Shown here: positions 31,168 to 39,754 of the stretch, one piece after another
How the letters are laid out: each line of letters starts with the position of its first letter
Position numbering within the stretch: the first letter of the stretch is position 1
DNA from: Streptacidiphilus pinicola
Lineage (GTDB): Bacteria > Actinomycetota > Actinomycetes > Streptomycetales > Streptomycetaceae
DNA length: 50,472 nucleotides
Assembly: GCF_003258295.1 (NCBI RefSeq)
Contig: NZ_QKYN01000055.1
Location: forward strand, 1 to 50,472
Direction: 5' to 3'
Translations under genes and position numbers: made by a program
The notes under the pieces: model-generated
The model's database searches: none
The model's input: the letters and a program-made list of their open reading frames with translations, nothing else
Told to the model about the DNA's origin: nothing

Positions 31168-32250
31168 GTGGGGCCCTTCGACACAATCCTGAGCCCGCTG
31201 TACTACGTGGTCTCCTGGCTCATCATCACGTTCCACACCATGTTCAGCCAGGTCTTCCCGGCTGGCAGTGGTTGGGCCTGGGGACTTTCGATCGTTCTGC
31301 TGGTGCTCGTCGTCCGTGCGGCGATGATCCCGATCTTCACCAAGCAGATCAAGTCCATGCGGACGATGCAGGCGCTCCAGCCGAAGATGAAGGTCATCCA
31401 GGAGCGCTACAAGAACGACCGGCAGCGCCAGTCCGAAGAGATGATGAAGCTCTACAAGGACGCCGGCACCAACCCTGCTGCCAGCTGCCTTCCGATGCTC
31501 GTCCAGATCCCGATCGGCGCCGCACTCTACGGTGTGCTCCGTAACGTCGCGCAGGGTCACGCGGTGGGCGTCTTCACCCAGGCCGAGGTCGTCAGCGCGC
31601 AGCACGCGCACATCTTCGGTGCTGAGATCTCGCAGACCTTCTACGGGTCGGGTTCCACCACGGTCAAGATCGTGACCGCGATCTTCATCGCGCTGATGTG
31701 CGTCACGCAGTTCATGACCACGCGGCAGATCATGACCAAGAACGTGGACCTCACGGTCAAGACGCCGTACATGCAGCAGCAGAAGATGATGATGTACTTC
31801 CTGCCGCTGATCTACGTCTTCACCGGTCCGGCCATGCCGGTGGGTGTCCTCATCTACATGTTCACCACGAACATCTGGACCCTGGGCCAGCAGCTGGTGA
31901 TCATCCGCAACAACCCGACGCCGGGCTCCATCGCGTGGAAGGAGCGCCAGGCGCGCCTGAAGGCGGCCGGCAAGCTCAACGCGGACGGCACCGAGATCAA
32001 GGGCATCGCCGCGCTCGTCAAGGGCGCCCAGCCGGTCGAGGACGCCGAGCCCGAGCCGGAGCCGGTGCGTCAGCAGCCGAAGCGGCAGTCCAAGGCGCAG
32101 CGCGCGTCCGGTGGCGGTCAGCAGCAGCGCGGCAAGGGCCAGCAGGGTGGGGGTGGCGGCACCAAGACCGCCCCGTCCCGTGGCCGGGCCACCGCCGGCG
32201 GTGGCAACCGCAACCAGGGCGGCGGCCAGTCGCCCAAGAAGAAGTCCTGA
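31168..32250 (+). CDS. yidC: Membrane protein insertase YidC
   Basis: A 360-residue insertase of the short Gram-positive form. About five to six membrane helices include VVRAAMIPIFTKQIKSM (conserved hydrophilic-groove Arg), NPAASCLPMLVQIPI and YFLPLIYVFTGPAMPVGVLIYMFTTN. The cytoplasmic tail of about 90 residues is rich in Gly, Gln, Lys and Arg and probably contacts the ribosome. GTG start at 31168 with aaggag 8 bases upstream. Confidence 0.96.
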   Translation: MGPFDTILSPLYYVVSWLIITFHTMFSQVFPAGSGWAWGLSIVLLVLVVRAAMIPIFTKQIKSMRTMQALQPKMKVIQERYKNDRQRQSEEMMKLYKDAGTNPAASCLPMLVQIPIGAALYGVLRNVAQGHAVGVFTQAEVVSAQHAHIFGAEISQTFYGSGSTTVKIVTAIFIALMCVTQFMTTRQIMTKNVDLTVKTPYMQQQKMMMYFLPLIYVFTGPAMPVGVLIYMFTTNIWTLGQQLVIIRNNPTPGSIAWKERQARLKAAGKLNADGTEIKGIAALVKGAQPVEDAEPEPEPVRQQPKRQSKAQRASGGGQQQRGKGQQGGGGGTKTAPSRGRATAGGGNRNQGGGQSPKKKS

Positions 32251-32297
32251 CTCTCCCCCCACCTGTCTCCATCTGATTCACCGAAGGAGTCGATCCC

Positions 32298-32819
32298 GTG
32301 ACGGACGGCACCGTGGCCCCTGAGGGCGCGTCCAAGAGCGAGCTGCTGGCCAGCCTGGAGCAGGAAGGCGAGATCGCTGCGGACTATCTGGAGGCGCTGC
32401 TCGACATCGCCGATCTCGACGGCGACATCGACATGGACGTCGAGGGCGACCGCGCCTCGGTCTCGATCATCGGTGAGGGTCCGGGTGCCACCCGTTCACT
32501 GAACCGCCTGGTCGGCCAGGACGGCGAGGTGCTGGAGGCGCTCCAGGAGCTGACCCGTCTGGCCGTGCACCGGGAGACCGGGGAGCGCAGCCGGTTGATG
32601 CTGGACATTGCCGGGTTCCGTGCCGGCAAGCGGACGGAGCTGGCGGAGCTGGGCGCGCGGGCGGCCAAGGACGTCAAGGCGTCGGGTGAGCCGGTGCGCC
32701 TGCGGGCGATGACGCCCTTCGAGCGCAAGGTGGTCCACGACGCGGTGGCGGCGGCCGGGCTGCGCAGCGAGTCGGAGGGCGAGGAGCCCCAGCGCCGGGT
32801 GGTCGTCCTGCCCGCCTGA
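32298..32819 (+). CDS. jag: Jag family R3H-domain RNA-binding protein
   Basis: A 173-residue protein. The KH-like part includes VEGDRASVSIIGEGPGATRSLNRLVGQDGEVLEALQEL; the R3H part has the family pattern ending in LRAMTPFERKVVHDAVAAAGLRSESEGEEPQRRVVV. Jag/KhpB proteins bind RNA and affect division and cell-wall growth in Gram-positive bacteria. GTG start at 32298 with gaaggag upstream. It lies between yidC and rsmG as in most actinobacteria. Confidence 0.95.
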   Translation: MTDGTVAPEGASKSELLASLEQEGEIAADYLEALLDIADLDGDIDMDVEGDRASVSIIGEGPGATRSLNRLVGQDGEVLEALQELTRLAVHRETGERSRLMLDIAGFRAGKRTELAELGARAAKDVKASGEPVRLRAMTPFERKVVHDAVAAAGLRSESEGEEPQRRVVVLPA

Positions 32820-32959
32820 GCGGGTCGAGTTCGGATTGTCCGGCCCCGTTCGCGGTGCGCGCTGTCGCGTGCCGTGGGCGGGGCCGTTCCCGGTTTTGAA
32901 GTGCGACGGCATGACACGACAGCCGAGTGCAGCGGCTGCTACAGAGGGAGTGGTGCGGC

Positions 32960-33703
32960 GTGGTCGAGGACCAGCCGGAGGAGTTTTCGACGGAGCTGGG
33001 GGAGACCCCGGCTGTCGCCTCGAAGCTCTTCGGTGACCGCCTGCCGTTGGCCGAGCGTTATGCGGAGCTGCTCGCCGACGCGGGGGTCAAGCGTGGCTTG
33101 ATCGGTCCGCGGGAGGTGCCGCGTCTGTGGGAGCGGCACATTCTCAACTGCGCGGTGCTGGGTGAGGCGCTGCCGGAGCGGCCGGCCCCGTTGTCGCTGT
33201 GCGATGTGGGTTCGGGTGCCGGTCTGCCGGGCATCCCGGTGGCGCTGGCCCGTCCGGACGTGGAGATCACCCTGCTGGAGCCCTTGCTGCGGCGGACGAA
33301 CTTCCTGGAGGAGGTCGTCCGGGAGCTGCGGCTGTCGAACGTGACGGTGGTGCGCGGCCGGGCGGAGGAGATGATCGGCAAGCTCCAGGTGGACGTGGTG
33401 ACCGCGCGCGCGGTGGCGCCGTTGGACCGGCTGGCCGGCTGGGGGCTGCCGCTGCTGCGTCCGTACGGGCAGATGCTGGCGCTGAAGGGCGACTCGGCGG
33501 AGCAGGAGGTGGCCGAGCACCGGGCCGCGCTGCAGAAGCTGGGCGCGGAGGAGTGGTCGGTGGAGATTGTGGGCGCCTCGGTGGTCGCGACGCCGACGCA
33601 CGTGGTGCGGGTGCAGGTGGGTGAGAGTCCGGGCGGTGTGAAGGCGGCGGCGCGTCGCGCCAAGGCGGCCCGTGCCGCGCGTCCGCGTCGCGGGCGGCGC
33701 TGA
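32960..33703 (+). CDS. rsmG: 16S rRNA (guanine-N7) methyltransferase RsmG
   Basis: A 247-residue SAM-dependent enzyme that methylates G527 of 16S rRNA; loss gives low-level streptomycin resistance. SAM motif [19 protein letters not shown], then [17 protein letters not shown] and [13 protein letters not shown]. The tail is Ala/Arg-rich and basic. The start is set at GTG 32960 with gagggag upstream; an earlier in-frame codon at 32927 is less convincing. A hairpin that contains a parS-like core follows its stop. Confidence 0.95.
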   Translation: MVEDQPEEFSTELGETPAVASKLFGDRLPLAERYAELLADAGVKRGLIGPREVPRLWERHILNCAVLGEALPERPAPLSLCDVGSGAGLPGIPVALARPDVEITLLEPLLRRTNFLEEVVRELRLSNVTVVRGRAEEMIGKLQVDVVTARAVAPLDRLAGWGLPLLRPYGQMLALKGDSAEQEVAEHRAALQKLGAEEWSVEIVGASVVATPTHVVRVQVGESPGGVKAAARRAKAARAARPRRGRR

Positions 33704-33722
33704 GTCGCCCCCCCCTTTTTTT

Positions 33723-33764
33723 CAAGATCGCTAACTGTTCCACGTGAAGCAGTTAGCGATCTTG
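33723..33764 (+). terminator. Terminator-like palindrome with a parS core, after rsmG
   Basis: Fifteen-base perfect arms (33723-33737 and 33750-33764), followed by GGTTTTT, form a classic Rho-independent terminator for rsmG, about 20 bases after its stop. The loop side of the structure is the parS-like 16-mer TGTTCCACGTGAAGCA (33736-33751), whose CACGTG lies at the exact centre. Confidence 0.75.
33736..33751. promoter_or_regulatory. parS: parS-like centromere site 1
   Basis: TGTTCCACGTGAAGCA differs by two bases from TGTTTCACGTGAAACA, the ParB target. It lies about 280 bases upstream of parA and is embedded in the terminator palindrome. Confidence 0.7.
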
Positions 33765-34024
33765 GTTTTTGGGTGGCCCGACGCGACGGAGTGTCGGAGC
33801 GTCAGATTTGCCCCAAAAGGGGCATCGTGGTGCTCGTGAAACGTCGATCCTTGCTCTCCGGCATCCTCAGCCGAAGCCGTGAGGCCGCTCTCCGTCCACG
33901 TCCTGCCCGTCCTTCGAGTGAAGATCTGTCACTCACGCGATTCGATCGTCCCCAACTGCCTCCCCTCTCCTGCCCGCTGCGCGAAAATGCTGGGGACAGC
34001 CCGGAGTCCCAGGGGGGCGCAGCC

Positions 34025-35140
34025 ATGTCCTATGAGCATCCCGTCATCGAGCAGCCTGTCGCCGAGCCGCTCCCGGCGCCGCGCACGCCCGAGCCCGTTG
34101 TCCAACCGGCCGGGGTGCATGAAACACTGGCCGACATGCAGGACTCCGATACTCCGCCGCTCGCCGACGACACCCCCATCGCGCGTGCCGCGCAGGCCGC
34201 CGTCACCGCGATGGCGCGGGTCGGGGACCCTCTGCCGCGTCCCGCGCAGACGCGCGTCATGGTGGTCGCGAACCAGAAGGGCGGCGTCGGGAAGACCACC
34301 ACTACGGTCAACCTCGCCGCCTCGCTCGCGCTGCACGGCGCCCGCGTCCTGGTCATCGACCTCGACCCGCAGGGCAACGCCTCCACCGCGCTCGGCATCG
34401 ACCACCACGCCGAGGTGCCGTCCATCTACGACGTGCTGGTCGAGGGCAAGCCGCTGGCGGACGTGGTGCAGCCGGTGATCGACGTCGAGGGCCTCTTCTG
34501 CTGCCCCGCCACCATCGACCTGGCCGGCGCCGAGATCGAGCTCGTCTCGCTGGTCGCCCGGGAGAGCCGGCTGCAGCGCGCCATCGCCGCCTACGAGCAG
34601 CCGCTGGACTACATCCTGATCGACTGCCCGCCTTCACTGGGTCTGCTGACGGTCAACGCGATGGTCGCCGGGCGCGAGGTGCTGATCCCGATCCAGTGCG
34701 AGTACTACGCGCTGGAGGGCCTCGGGCAGCTGCTGCGGAACGTGGACCTGGTCCGCGCGCACCTCAACCCGGAGCTGCACGTCTCCACGATCCTGCTCAC
34801 CATGTACGATGCGCGCACCCGGCTCGCCTCCCAGGTCGCCGAGGAGGTGCGCAACCACTTCACCAGTGAGGTGCTGCGCACCAGCATTCCGCGCTCGGTC
34901 CGGGTCTCCGAGGCGCCCAGCTACGGGCAGACGGTGCTGACCTACGACCCGGGTTCCAGCGGCGCGCTCTCCTACCTGGAGGCCGCCCGGGAGATCGCGC
35001 TCCGCGGCGCCGAGGCGGACGCGGCCGCCGAGGCCGGCTACGCCACCGGCGGCTCGCCGGGTGTCCACGCCCAGCGGCCCCACGGCGTCGAGCAGCACAG
35101 CACGGACCAGCAGCACAGCACGATGGAGGGGAACCGGTGA
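34025..35140 (+). CDS. parA: Chromosome partitioning ATPase ParA
   Basis: A 371-residue Walker-type ATPase that moves ParB-parS complexes. After a Pro-rich, probably disordered N-terminus of about 75 residues, the deviant Walker A KGGVGKTT is at 85-92, then LVIDLDPQGNAS and YILIDCPPSLGLLT. The core is highly conserved up to EAAREIALRG; a His/Ser/Gln-rich tail follows. ATG 34025 is preferred (ggggg upstream); ATG 34133 and frame extension 5' are alternatives. Its stop overlaps parB by four bases. Confidence 0.95.
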   Translation: MSYEHPVIEQPVAEPLPAPRTPEPVVQPAGVHETLADMQDSDTPPLADDTPIARAAQAAVTAMARVGDPLPRPAQTRVMVVANQKGGVGKTTTTVNLAASLALHGARVLVIDLDPQGNASTALGIDHHAEVPSIYDVLVEGKPLADVVQPVIDVEGLFCCPATIDLAGAEIELVSLVARESRLQRAIAAYEQPLDYILIDCPPSLGLLTVNAMVAGREVLIPIQCEYYALEGLGQLLRNVDLVRAHLNPELHVSTILLTMYDARTRLASQVAEEVRNHFTSEVLRTSIPRSVRVSEAPSYGQTVLTYDPGSSGALSYLEAAREIALRGAEADAAAEAGYATGGSPGVHAQRPHGVEQHSTDQQHSTMEGNR

Positions 35141-36246
35141 GCGAGCGTCGTAGGGGTCTGGGTCGTGGTCTGGGGGCGTTGATCCCCGCCGCCGCCTCGC
35201 CGGTGGGTCCACAGGTCGCCCCGGGCGGCGGCGCTCCGGTGGGGGCCAACCCCGAGCGCGGTATCGCCGCGGTCAAGGTCGCCGGCCTGAACGGCGCCGG
35301 CGCGGCGTCCATTCCGGTGCGGACTCTCGACGCCGAACCGCAGGCGGCCGCCGACGCCGGGAACCCGGATCTGAAGCCGGTCGAGGGCGCGTTCTTCGCC
35401 GAGCTGCCGGTGCAGACGATCACCCCGAACCCGCGGCAGCCGCGTGAGGTCTTCGACCCCGAGGCGCTGGCCGAACTGGTCACCTCCATCAAGGAGGTCG
35501 GCCTGCTCCAGCCGATCGTCGTCCGGCAGGTCGGCCCGGAGCGCTACGAGCTGATCATGGGAGAGCGCCGCTGGCGCGCGAGCCAGGAGGCCGGCCTCGA
35601 GGTCATCCCCGCGATCGTCCGCTCCACGGACGACGACAAGATGCTGCTCGACGCGCTGCTGGAGAACCTGCACCGCGCTCAGCTGAACCCGCTCGAAGAA
35701 GCGGCCGCCTACGAGCAGCTGATGTACGACTTCTCCTGCTCCCAGGGCGAGCTGGCCGACCGGATCGGCCGGTCCCGTGGCCACGTGAGCAACACGCTGC
35801 GGCTACTCAAGCTCTCGCCGTTCATGCAGCGCCGGCTGGCGGCGGGCGAGTTCTCCGCCGGCCATGCCCGGGTGCTGCTGGGCGTGGAGGACGAGGAGCA
35901 GCGCGAGCGGCTGGCGGAGCGCATCTCCCCCGAGGGTCTCTCGGTGCGCAACCTGGAGGAGATCGTCACGCTGCTGGCTCGGGAGGGGAAGACCCGCAAG
36001 GCGCCGACCCCGCGCGCGGGGCGACGGATCTCGCCCGCGTTCGCCACACTCGCCAACCGGCTGTCGGATCGCTTCGACACCCGGGTGAAGGTCGAGATGG
36101 GCAAGGACCGCGGAAAGATCGTCGTCGAGTTCGCCTCGGTCGAGGACCTGGACCGGATCCTCGGCTCCTTCGCTCCGGGCGAGGGCGAGCGTCTGCGGCA
36201 GGGGCTGGTCGGCGACGGCGGCCACGCGGAGCCGATCGAGGAGTAG
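35137..36246 (+). CDS. parB: Chromosome partitioning protein ParB
   Basis: A 369-residue parS-binding CTP switch protein. The start RRRGLGRGLGALIP is the ParA-contact motif. The nuclease-like CTP-binding part has ITPNPRQPREVFD, QPIVVR and GERRWRA (GERRxR motif), followed by ENLHRAQLNPLEEA and the helix-turn-helix DRIGRSRGHVSNTLRLLKL. The C-terminal dimer domain ends the protein. GTG start at 35137 within the parA stop (GTGA). A terminator hairpin follows. Confidence 0.97.
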   Translation: MSERRRGLGRGLGALIPAAASPVGPQVAPGGGAPVGANPERGIAAVKVAGLNGAGAASIPVRTLDAEPQAAADAGNPDLKPVEGAFFAELPVQTITPNPRQPREVFDPEALAELVTSIKEVGLLQPIVVRQVGPERYELIMGERRWRASQEAGLEVIPAIVRSTDDDKMLLDALLENLHRAQLNPLEEAAAYEQLMYDFSCSQGELADRIGRSRGHVSNTLRLLKLSPFMQRRLAAGEFSAGHARVLLGVEDEEQRERLAERISPEGLSVRNLEEIVTLLAREGKTRKAPTPRAGRRISPAFATLANRLSDRFDTRVKVEMGKDRGKIVVEFASVEDLDRILGSFAPGEGERLRQGLVGDGGHAEPIEE

Positions 36247-36279
36247 GCATCGGGGCTTCCCCGTGAAGCCCTGGTCCCG

Positions 36280-36312
36280 AAGCCCCCACGTTCCAGAACG
36301 TGGGGGCTTTCG
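36280..36312 (+). terminator. Terminator hairpin after parB
   Basis: A 14-bp perfect stem (36280-36293 with 36296-36309) with a very short loop, about 33 bases after the parB stop, followed by tcg. Confidence 0.8.
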
Positions 36313-36362
36313 TATGCCCGGGAGTCCGCGTGTCCGGGCGCCCGGCCGCTTATCGTGGAGGC

Positions 36363-36980
36363 ATGGGACGCAGGTTGGTACCGCTGACGCTGGACTCGCT
36401 CGCGGATCTGCCGCTGCCCTGCAGAGCCTGCGTCTTCTGGGAGCTGGACCCGGTCAGCGGTGAGGCCGCGATCAAGGACGGGCGGCCGGAGTTGGAGAAG
36501 GAGTCCTGGATCTCCGCCGTGCTGCTGGAGTGGGGCTCCTGCGGGCGGATCGCCTATGTCGACGACGTGCCGGTCGGCTTCGTCCTCTACGCCCCGCCGG
36601 CCTACGTGCCGCGCTCGCTGGCGTTCCCGACGAGCCCGATCTCCTCGGACGCGGTGCAGTTGATGACCTCGCGGGTGCTGCCGACCTATCAGGGGCAGGG
36701 CATCGGACGGACCTTGGTGCAGACGGTCGCCAAGGATCTGGTGCGGCGCGGCTTCAAGGCGATCGAGGCCTTCGGCGACACGAAGGTGGAGGACGCGCAC
36801 TGCGTGCTGCCGGCGGACCATCTGCTGGCGGTGGGCTTCAAGACGGTCCGCCCGCACCACCGTTATCCGCGGCTGCGGCTCGAGGTGCGCTCGGCGCTCT
36901 CGTGGAAGGGCGAGATGGAGGTCGCCCTGGAGCGCCTCCTGGGTGCTGTGCAGAAGGAACCGTCACTGCGGCCGCTGTGA
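36363..36980 (+). CDS. GNAT family N-acetyltransferase
   Basis: A 205-residue acetyl-CoA-dependent acyltransferase. The acetyl-CoA loop is in LMTSRVLPTYQGQGIGRTLVQTVAKDLVRRGFKAIEAFG. The N-terminal part, LPLPCRACVFWELDP, has a conserved Cys-x-x-Cys. The substrate is unknown. The ATG at 36363 has gtggagg directly upstream. The gene lies between parB and the amidase/trxA genes, a conserved streptomycete neighbourhood, and ends just before a parS-like palindrome that separates it from the convergent amidase gene. Confidence 0.9.
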   Translation: MGRRLVPLTLDSLADLPLPCRACVFWELDPVSGEAAIKDGRPELEKESWISAVLLEWGSCGRIAYVDDVPVGFVLYAPPAYVPRSLAFPTSPISSDAVQLMTSRVLPTYQGQGIGRTLVQTVAKDLVRRGFKAIEAFGDTKVEDAHCVLPADHLLAVGFKTVRPHHRYPRLRLEVRSALSWKGEMEVALERLLGAVQKEPSLRPL

Positions 36981-36987
36981 AACAGAA

Positions 36988-37031
36988 CCATGATCACCAA
37001 TTGCTTCACGTGAAACAGTTAATGATCATGG
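36988..37031. promoter_or_regulatory. parS: parS-like centromere site 2 in an extended palindrome
   Basis: The core TGCTTCACGTGAAACA (37002-37017) differs by one base from the ParB target. It lies at the exact centre of a longer inverted repeat with ccatgatca (36988-36996) and tgatcatgg (37023-37031) at its ends. It fills the gap between the convergent GNAT and amidase genes. Confidence 0.8.
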
Positions 37032-37049
37032 CGGCTGGTTGCTGGCGAC

Positions 37050-38222
37050 TCAGGCGTGGGCGAGCGGGAGGCGCAGGACGCCCGTCGGGGAGTCGTCCTC
37101 CGGCGGGAGGTAGAGGCGCTGGACCGCCACCGCGATCGCCTCGACCGCCTGGGCGCGGAGCTCCGTGGAGTTCAGTCGCACGGCGTCCCGGGGGTGGGTC
37201 AGGTAGCCCAGCTCCAGTCGGACGCACGGCATCGTGGTGCCGCGCAGCATGGTCCAGGTGCGCGCATGGCTGCGCAGGTCCCCCAGTCCGCAGCGGACCA
37301 CGAGCTCGCGCTGTGCCAGTCCCGCGAACTGCTTGCCGGTGTGGGACCAGCGGCCCCGGCTGTCGTCGCCGTAGTAGTAGCTGGCGACGCCGCCGACGGA
37401 GGGGTTGGGGTGGCCCTCCAGGTGCAGCGAGATCATCAGGTCCGCGCCGGTGCGGTTGGCGAAGCGGATCCGCTCGGCCTCGTCGGGCGCGGTGTCGGCG
37501 GTCCGGGTCAGGTAGGTGCGCACGCCCAGCGCCGTCAGTCGGCCTTCCAGTCGGCCGGTGACGTCCCAGACGATCTCGGCCTCGGTGGCGCCGTTCGCCT
37601 GCAGGCCGGGATCGGCGCCGCCGTGCCCGGGGTCGATCACGACGACCTTGCCGGAGAGGGCGGGGCCGGAGTGGCGCAGCATCTCGGTCTCCCGCATCAC
37701 GTGCGGGGCGCCGCCGACGACGGTGCGCGAGAGGCGTTCCAGCACCACGAAGGTGGTGGGGCCGAGGGTGCAGTCCGGGTAGAGGCCCATGTTCCGCTGG
37801 AACTCGCCGACGGCCTGGGCGGTGGCCGGGCCGTAGATGCCGTCCACGCGCCCGGGGGTGAAGCCCATGTCGAGCAGGCGCTGCTGGAGCTGGGCGACGT
37901 CGTCGCCGACCTGCATGCTGCTGGGCAGGTAGTTGAGCACCCGGTCGCCGAGGCGCCAGCGCGCCTCGTTGAGGTGGCGGTAGGTCTCCGGGCCGACGAT
38001 GCCGTCCGCGGTGAGGCCGCGCTGTTGCTGGAAGTGGCGCACGGCGGCGTCCACCCCTGGGTCGAACAGGGCCTCGGCGGAGGGGATGTGGCGACCCGGG
38101 CGCGTCGCGGGCGGCTCGGGCAGCAGCCCGAGCAGGGTCAGTTTGAAGCGGATCTCGGCGACGGCGGGACCGGTGTCCCCGAGCTTCCAGGAGTACGCGT
38201 GGGACAGGCGCTGCTGGGACAT
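37050..38222 (-). CDS. CwlM-like N-acetylmuramoyl-L-alanine amidase family protein
   Basis: A 390-residue protein without a signal peptide. Two peptidoglycan-binding domains (GDTGPAVAEIR to GPETYRHL, then GDDVAQLQQRL to LGPTTFVVL) precede an Amidase_3 domain with the expected zinc ligands in VIDPGHGG (His), ATEAEIVWD (Glu) and MISLHLEGH (His). The lack of a signal peptide fits mycobacterial CwlM, a cytoplasmic PknB substrate that activates MurA. Residues look catalytically intact, so hydrolysis is not excluded. ATG at 38222; a TTG two codons upstream is possible. Confidence 0.88.
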   Translation of the reverse strand: MSQQRLSHAYSWKLGDTGPAVAEIRFKLTLLGLLPEPPATRPGRHIPSAEALFDPGVDAAVRHFQQQRGLTADGIVGPETYRHLNEARWRLGDRVLNYLPSSMQVGDDVAQLQQRLLDMGFTPGRVDGIYGPATAQAVGEFQRNMGLYPDCTLGPTTFVVLERLSRTVVGGAPHVMRETEMLRHSGPALSGKVVVIDPGHGGADPGLQANGATEAEIVWDVTGRLEGRLTALGVRTYLTRTADTAPDEAERIRFANRTGADLMISLHLEGHPNPSVGGVASYYYGDDSRGRWSHTGKQFAGLAQRELVVRCGLGDLRSHARTWTMLRGTTMPCVRLELGYLTHPRDAVRLNSTELRAQAVEAIAVAVQRLYLPPEDDSPTGVLRLPLAHA

Positions 38223-38240
38223 AGGCAAGATCGTACGCCG

Positions 38241-38273
38241 CGGGCCCCGGGTTTCTGTGAAACCCGGGGCCCG
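38241..38273 (-). terminator. Terminator hairpin after trxA
   Basis: A 14-bp perfect stem (38241-38254 with 38260-38273) with a ctgtg loop, 31 bases beyond the trxA stop on the minus strand and 18 bases before the amidase start codon. Confidence 0.75.
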
Positions 38274-38303
38274 AAGTGAGGATCAGTGCGTGCGATGACC
38301 CGA

Positions 38304-38633
38304 TCAGCCGATGAAGGCGGCCAGGTCGCGCAGCAGCGCGCTCTTCGGCTTGGCGCCGACGATGGTCTTCACGACCTCGCCGTTCTGGTAGACGTTCATC
38401 GTCGGGATGGACAGCACGCCGTACTTGGCCGGGGTGTCCGGGTTGGCGTCGATGTCGATCTTGGCGATGGTGAGCTTGTCCGCGTACTCGGTCGCGAGCT
38501 CCTCCAGGATCGGGGCGACCTGGCGGCACGGGCCGCACCAGGTGGCCCAGAAGTCCACCAGGACGGGCTTGTCGCTCTTGAGGACGTCAGCCTCGAAGGT
38601 GGCGTCGGTGACGGTGATGGTGGCGCCGGCCAC
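38304..38633 (-). CDS. trxA: Thioredoxin
   Basis: A 109-residue thioredoxin with the active site WCGPC in [16 protein letters not shown] and the cis-proline loop [12 protein letters not shown]. It reduces protein disulfides and is recharged by the reductase encoded just upstream. GTG start at 38633 with gaggag upstream. The 54-base gap to trxB suggests one transcript driven by the trxB promoter. Confidence 0.97.
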   Translation of the reverse strand: MAGATITVTDATFEADVLKSDKPVLVDFWATWCGPCRQVAPILEELATEYADKLTIAKIDIDANPDTPAKYGVLSIPTMNVYQNGEVVKTIVGAKPKSALLRDLAAFIG

Positions 38634-38687
38634 GGGATCTCCTCGGGTTGGTGGTGCGGGTGGCGAAGTGGCTTCGGTGGTGCGGGA

Positions 38688-39659
38688 TCAGACCGCGGCG
38701 GTCTGCTGGACGCCGGTCTCGGCGTGGGCCTGGGAGGCCAGGTAGCGCTCGGCGTCCAGGGCGGCGGAGCAGCCGGTGCCGGCGGCGGTGATCGCCTGGC
38801 GGTAGGTGTGGTCGACGACGTCGCCCGCCCCGAACACGCCGGAGACATTGGTGCGGGTGGACGGGGCGTCCACGCGCAGGTAGCCCTCGTCGTCGAGCTC
38901 CAGCTGGCCCTTGAAGAGCTCCGTGCGCGGGTCGTGGCCGACCGCGATGAACAGGCCGGTGACGGCCAGCTCGCGGGTCTCGCCGGTCTGCGTGTCCCGC
39001 AGGGTGACCGAGCTCAGCTTGCCGTTGTCGCTGTGGAGCTCGGCGACCTCGCTGTTCCACGCGAAGGAGATCTTCGGGTCGTTGAAGGCCCGGTCCTGCA
39101 TGGTCTTGCTGGCGCGCAGCTCCTCGCGGCGGTGGACCACGGTGACCGACTTGGCGAAGCGGGAGAGGAAGGTCGCCTCCTCCATCGCGGTGTCGCCGCC
39201 GCCGACCACGGCGATGTCCTGGTCGCGGAAGAAGAAGCCGTCACAGGTCGCGCACCAGGAGACGCCGCGGCCGGAGAGCTCGTCCTCGTGCTCCAGGCCG
39301 AGCTTGCGGTGCTGCGAGCCGGTCGCCACGATGACGGCCTTGGCCTTGTGCACGGTGCCCTCGGAGTCGGTCACCAGCTTGATGTCGCCGCTCAGGTCGA
39401 CCGAGACGATGTCGTCCGGGATCAGCTCGGCGCCGAAGCGCTCGGCCTGGTTGCGCATGTTGTCCATGAGCTCCGGGCCCATGATGCCGTCACGGAAGCC
39501 AGGGAAGTTCTCCACCTCGGTGGTGTTCATCAGGGCGCCGCCGGAGGAGACGGAGCCCTCGAAGACCAGGGGCTTCAACGAGGCACGCGCGGTGTACAGG
39601 GCGGCCGTGTAGCCGGCCGGGCCTGAGCCGATGATGATCACGTTGCGAACGTCGCTCAC
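38688..39659 (-). CDS. trxB: Thioredoxin-disulfide reductase
   Basis: A 323-residue flavoenzyme that passes electrons from NADPH to thioredoxin. FAD motif [15 protein letters not shown], redox-active [16 protein letters not shown] motif [13 protein letters not shown]-terminal FAD motif [10 protein letters not shown]. The start is the GTG at 39659 (MSDVRNVII) with caggag upstream. A SigR-type promoter lies 60-90 bases upstream, as for trxB of S. coelicolor, so induction by thiol oxidation is expected. Confidence 0.97.
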   Translation of the reverse strand: MSDVRNVIIIGSGPAGYTAALYTARASLKPLVFEGSVSSGGALMNTTEVENFPGFRDGIMGPELMDNMRNQAERFGAELIPDDIVSVDLSGDIKLVTDSEGTVHKAKAVIVATGSQHRKLGLEHEDELSGRGVSWCATCDGFFFRDQDIAVVGGGDTAMEEATFLSRFAKSVTVVHRREELRASKTMQDRAFNDPKISFAWNSEVAELHSDNGKLSSVTLRDTQTGETRELAVTGLFIAVGHDPRTELFKGQLELDDEGYLRVDAPSTRTNVSGVFGAGDVVDHTYRQAITAAGTGCSAALDAERYLASQAHAETGVQQTAAV

Positions 39660-39720
39660 TGGGTCTCCTGAATGCTTAACGCCGGGCTGCCGCTGCCGGT
39701 CGGGGCCTTTCACCCCGGTC

Positions 39721-39748
39721 AACGGTTTCCCTAGTGTCTCGCATTCCC
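39721..39748 (-). promoter_or_regulatory. SigR-type promoter of trxB
   Basis: Reading the minus strand, GGGAAT (39748-39743), a 19-base spacer and GTT (39723-39721) match the SigR consensus GGAAT-N18/19-GTT. It is about 60 bases upstream of the trxB start and no other gene lies between. Confidence 0.75.
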
Positions 39749-39754
39749 GAGGGC

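Larger units (their letters stand above)
33704..34024. other. rsmG-parA intergenic region
   Basis: The 321-base gap has no convincing gene, although one frame stays open into parA. It holds the terminator/parS palindrome at 33723-33764, a small 6-bp hairpin at 33809-33824, and presumably the parAB promoter, which I cannot place with confidence. Confidence 0.5.

Noticed and set aside
33773..34024. A longer ParA with 84 extra N-terminal residues.
   Set aside because: The extension has no ParA similarity, is Arg/Ser/Pro-rich, and would start within the terminator region. The ATG at 34025 has a purine-rich ribosome site.
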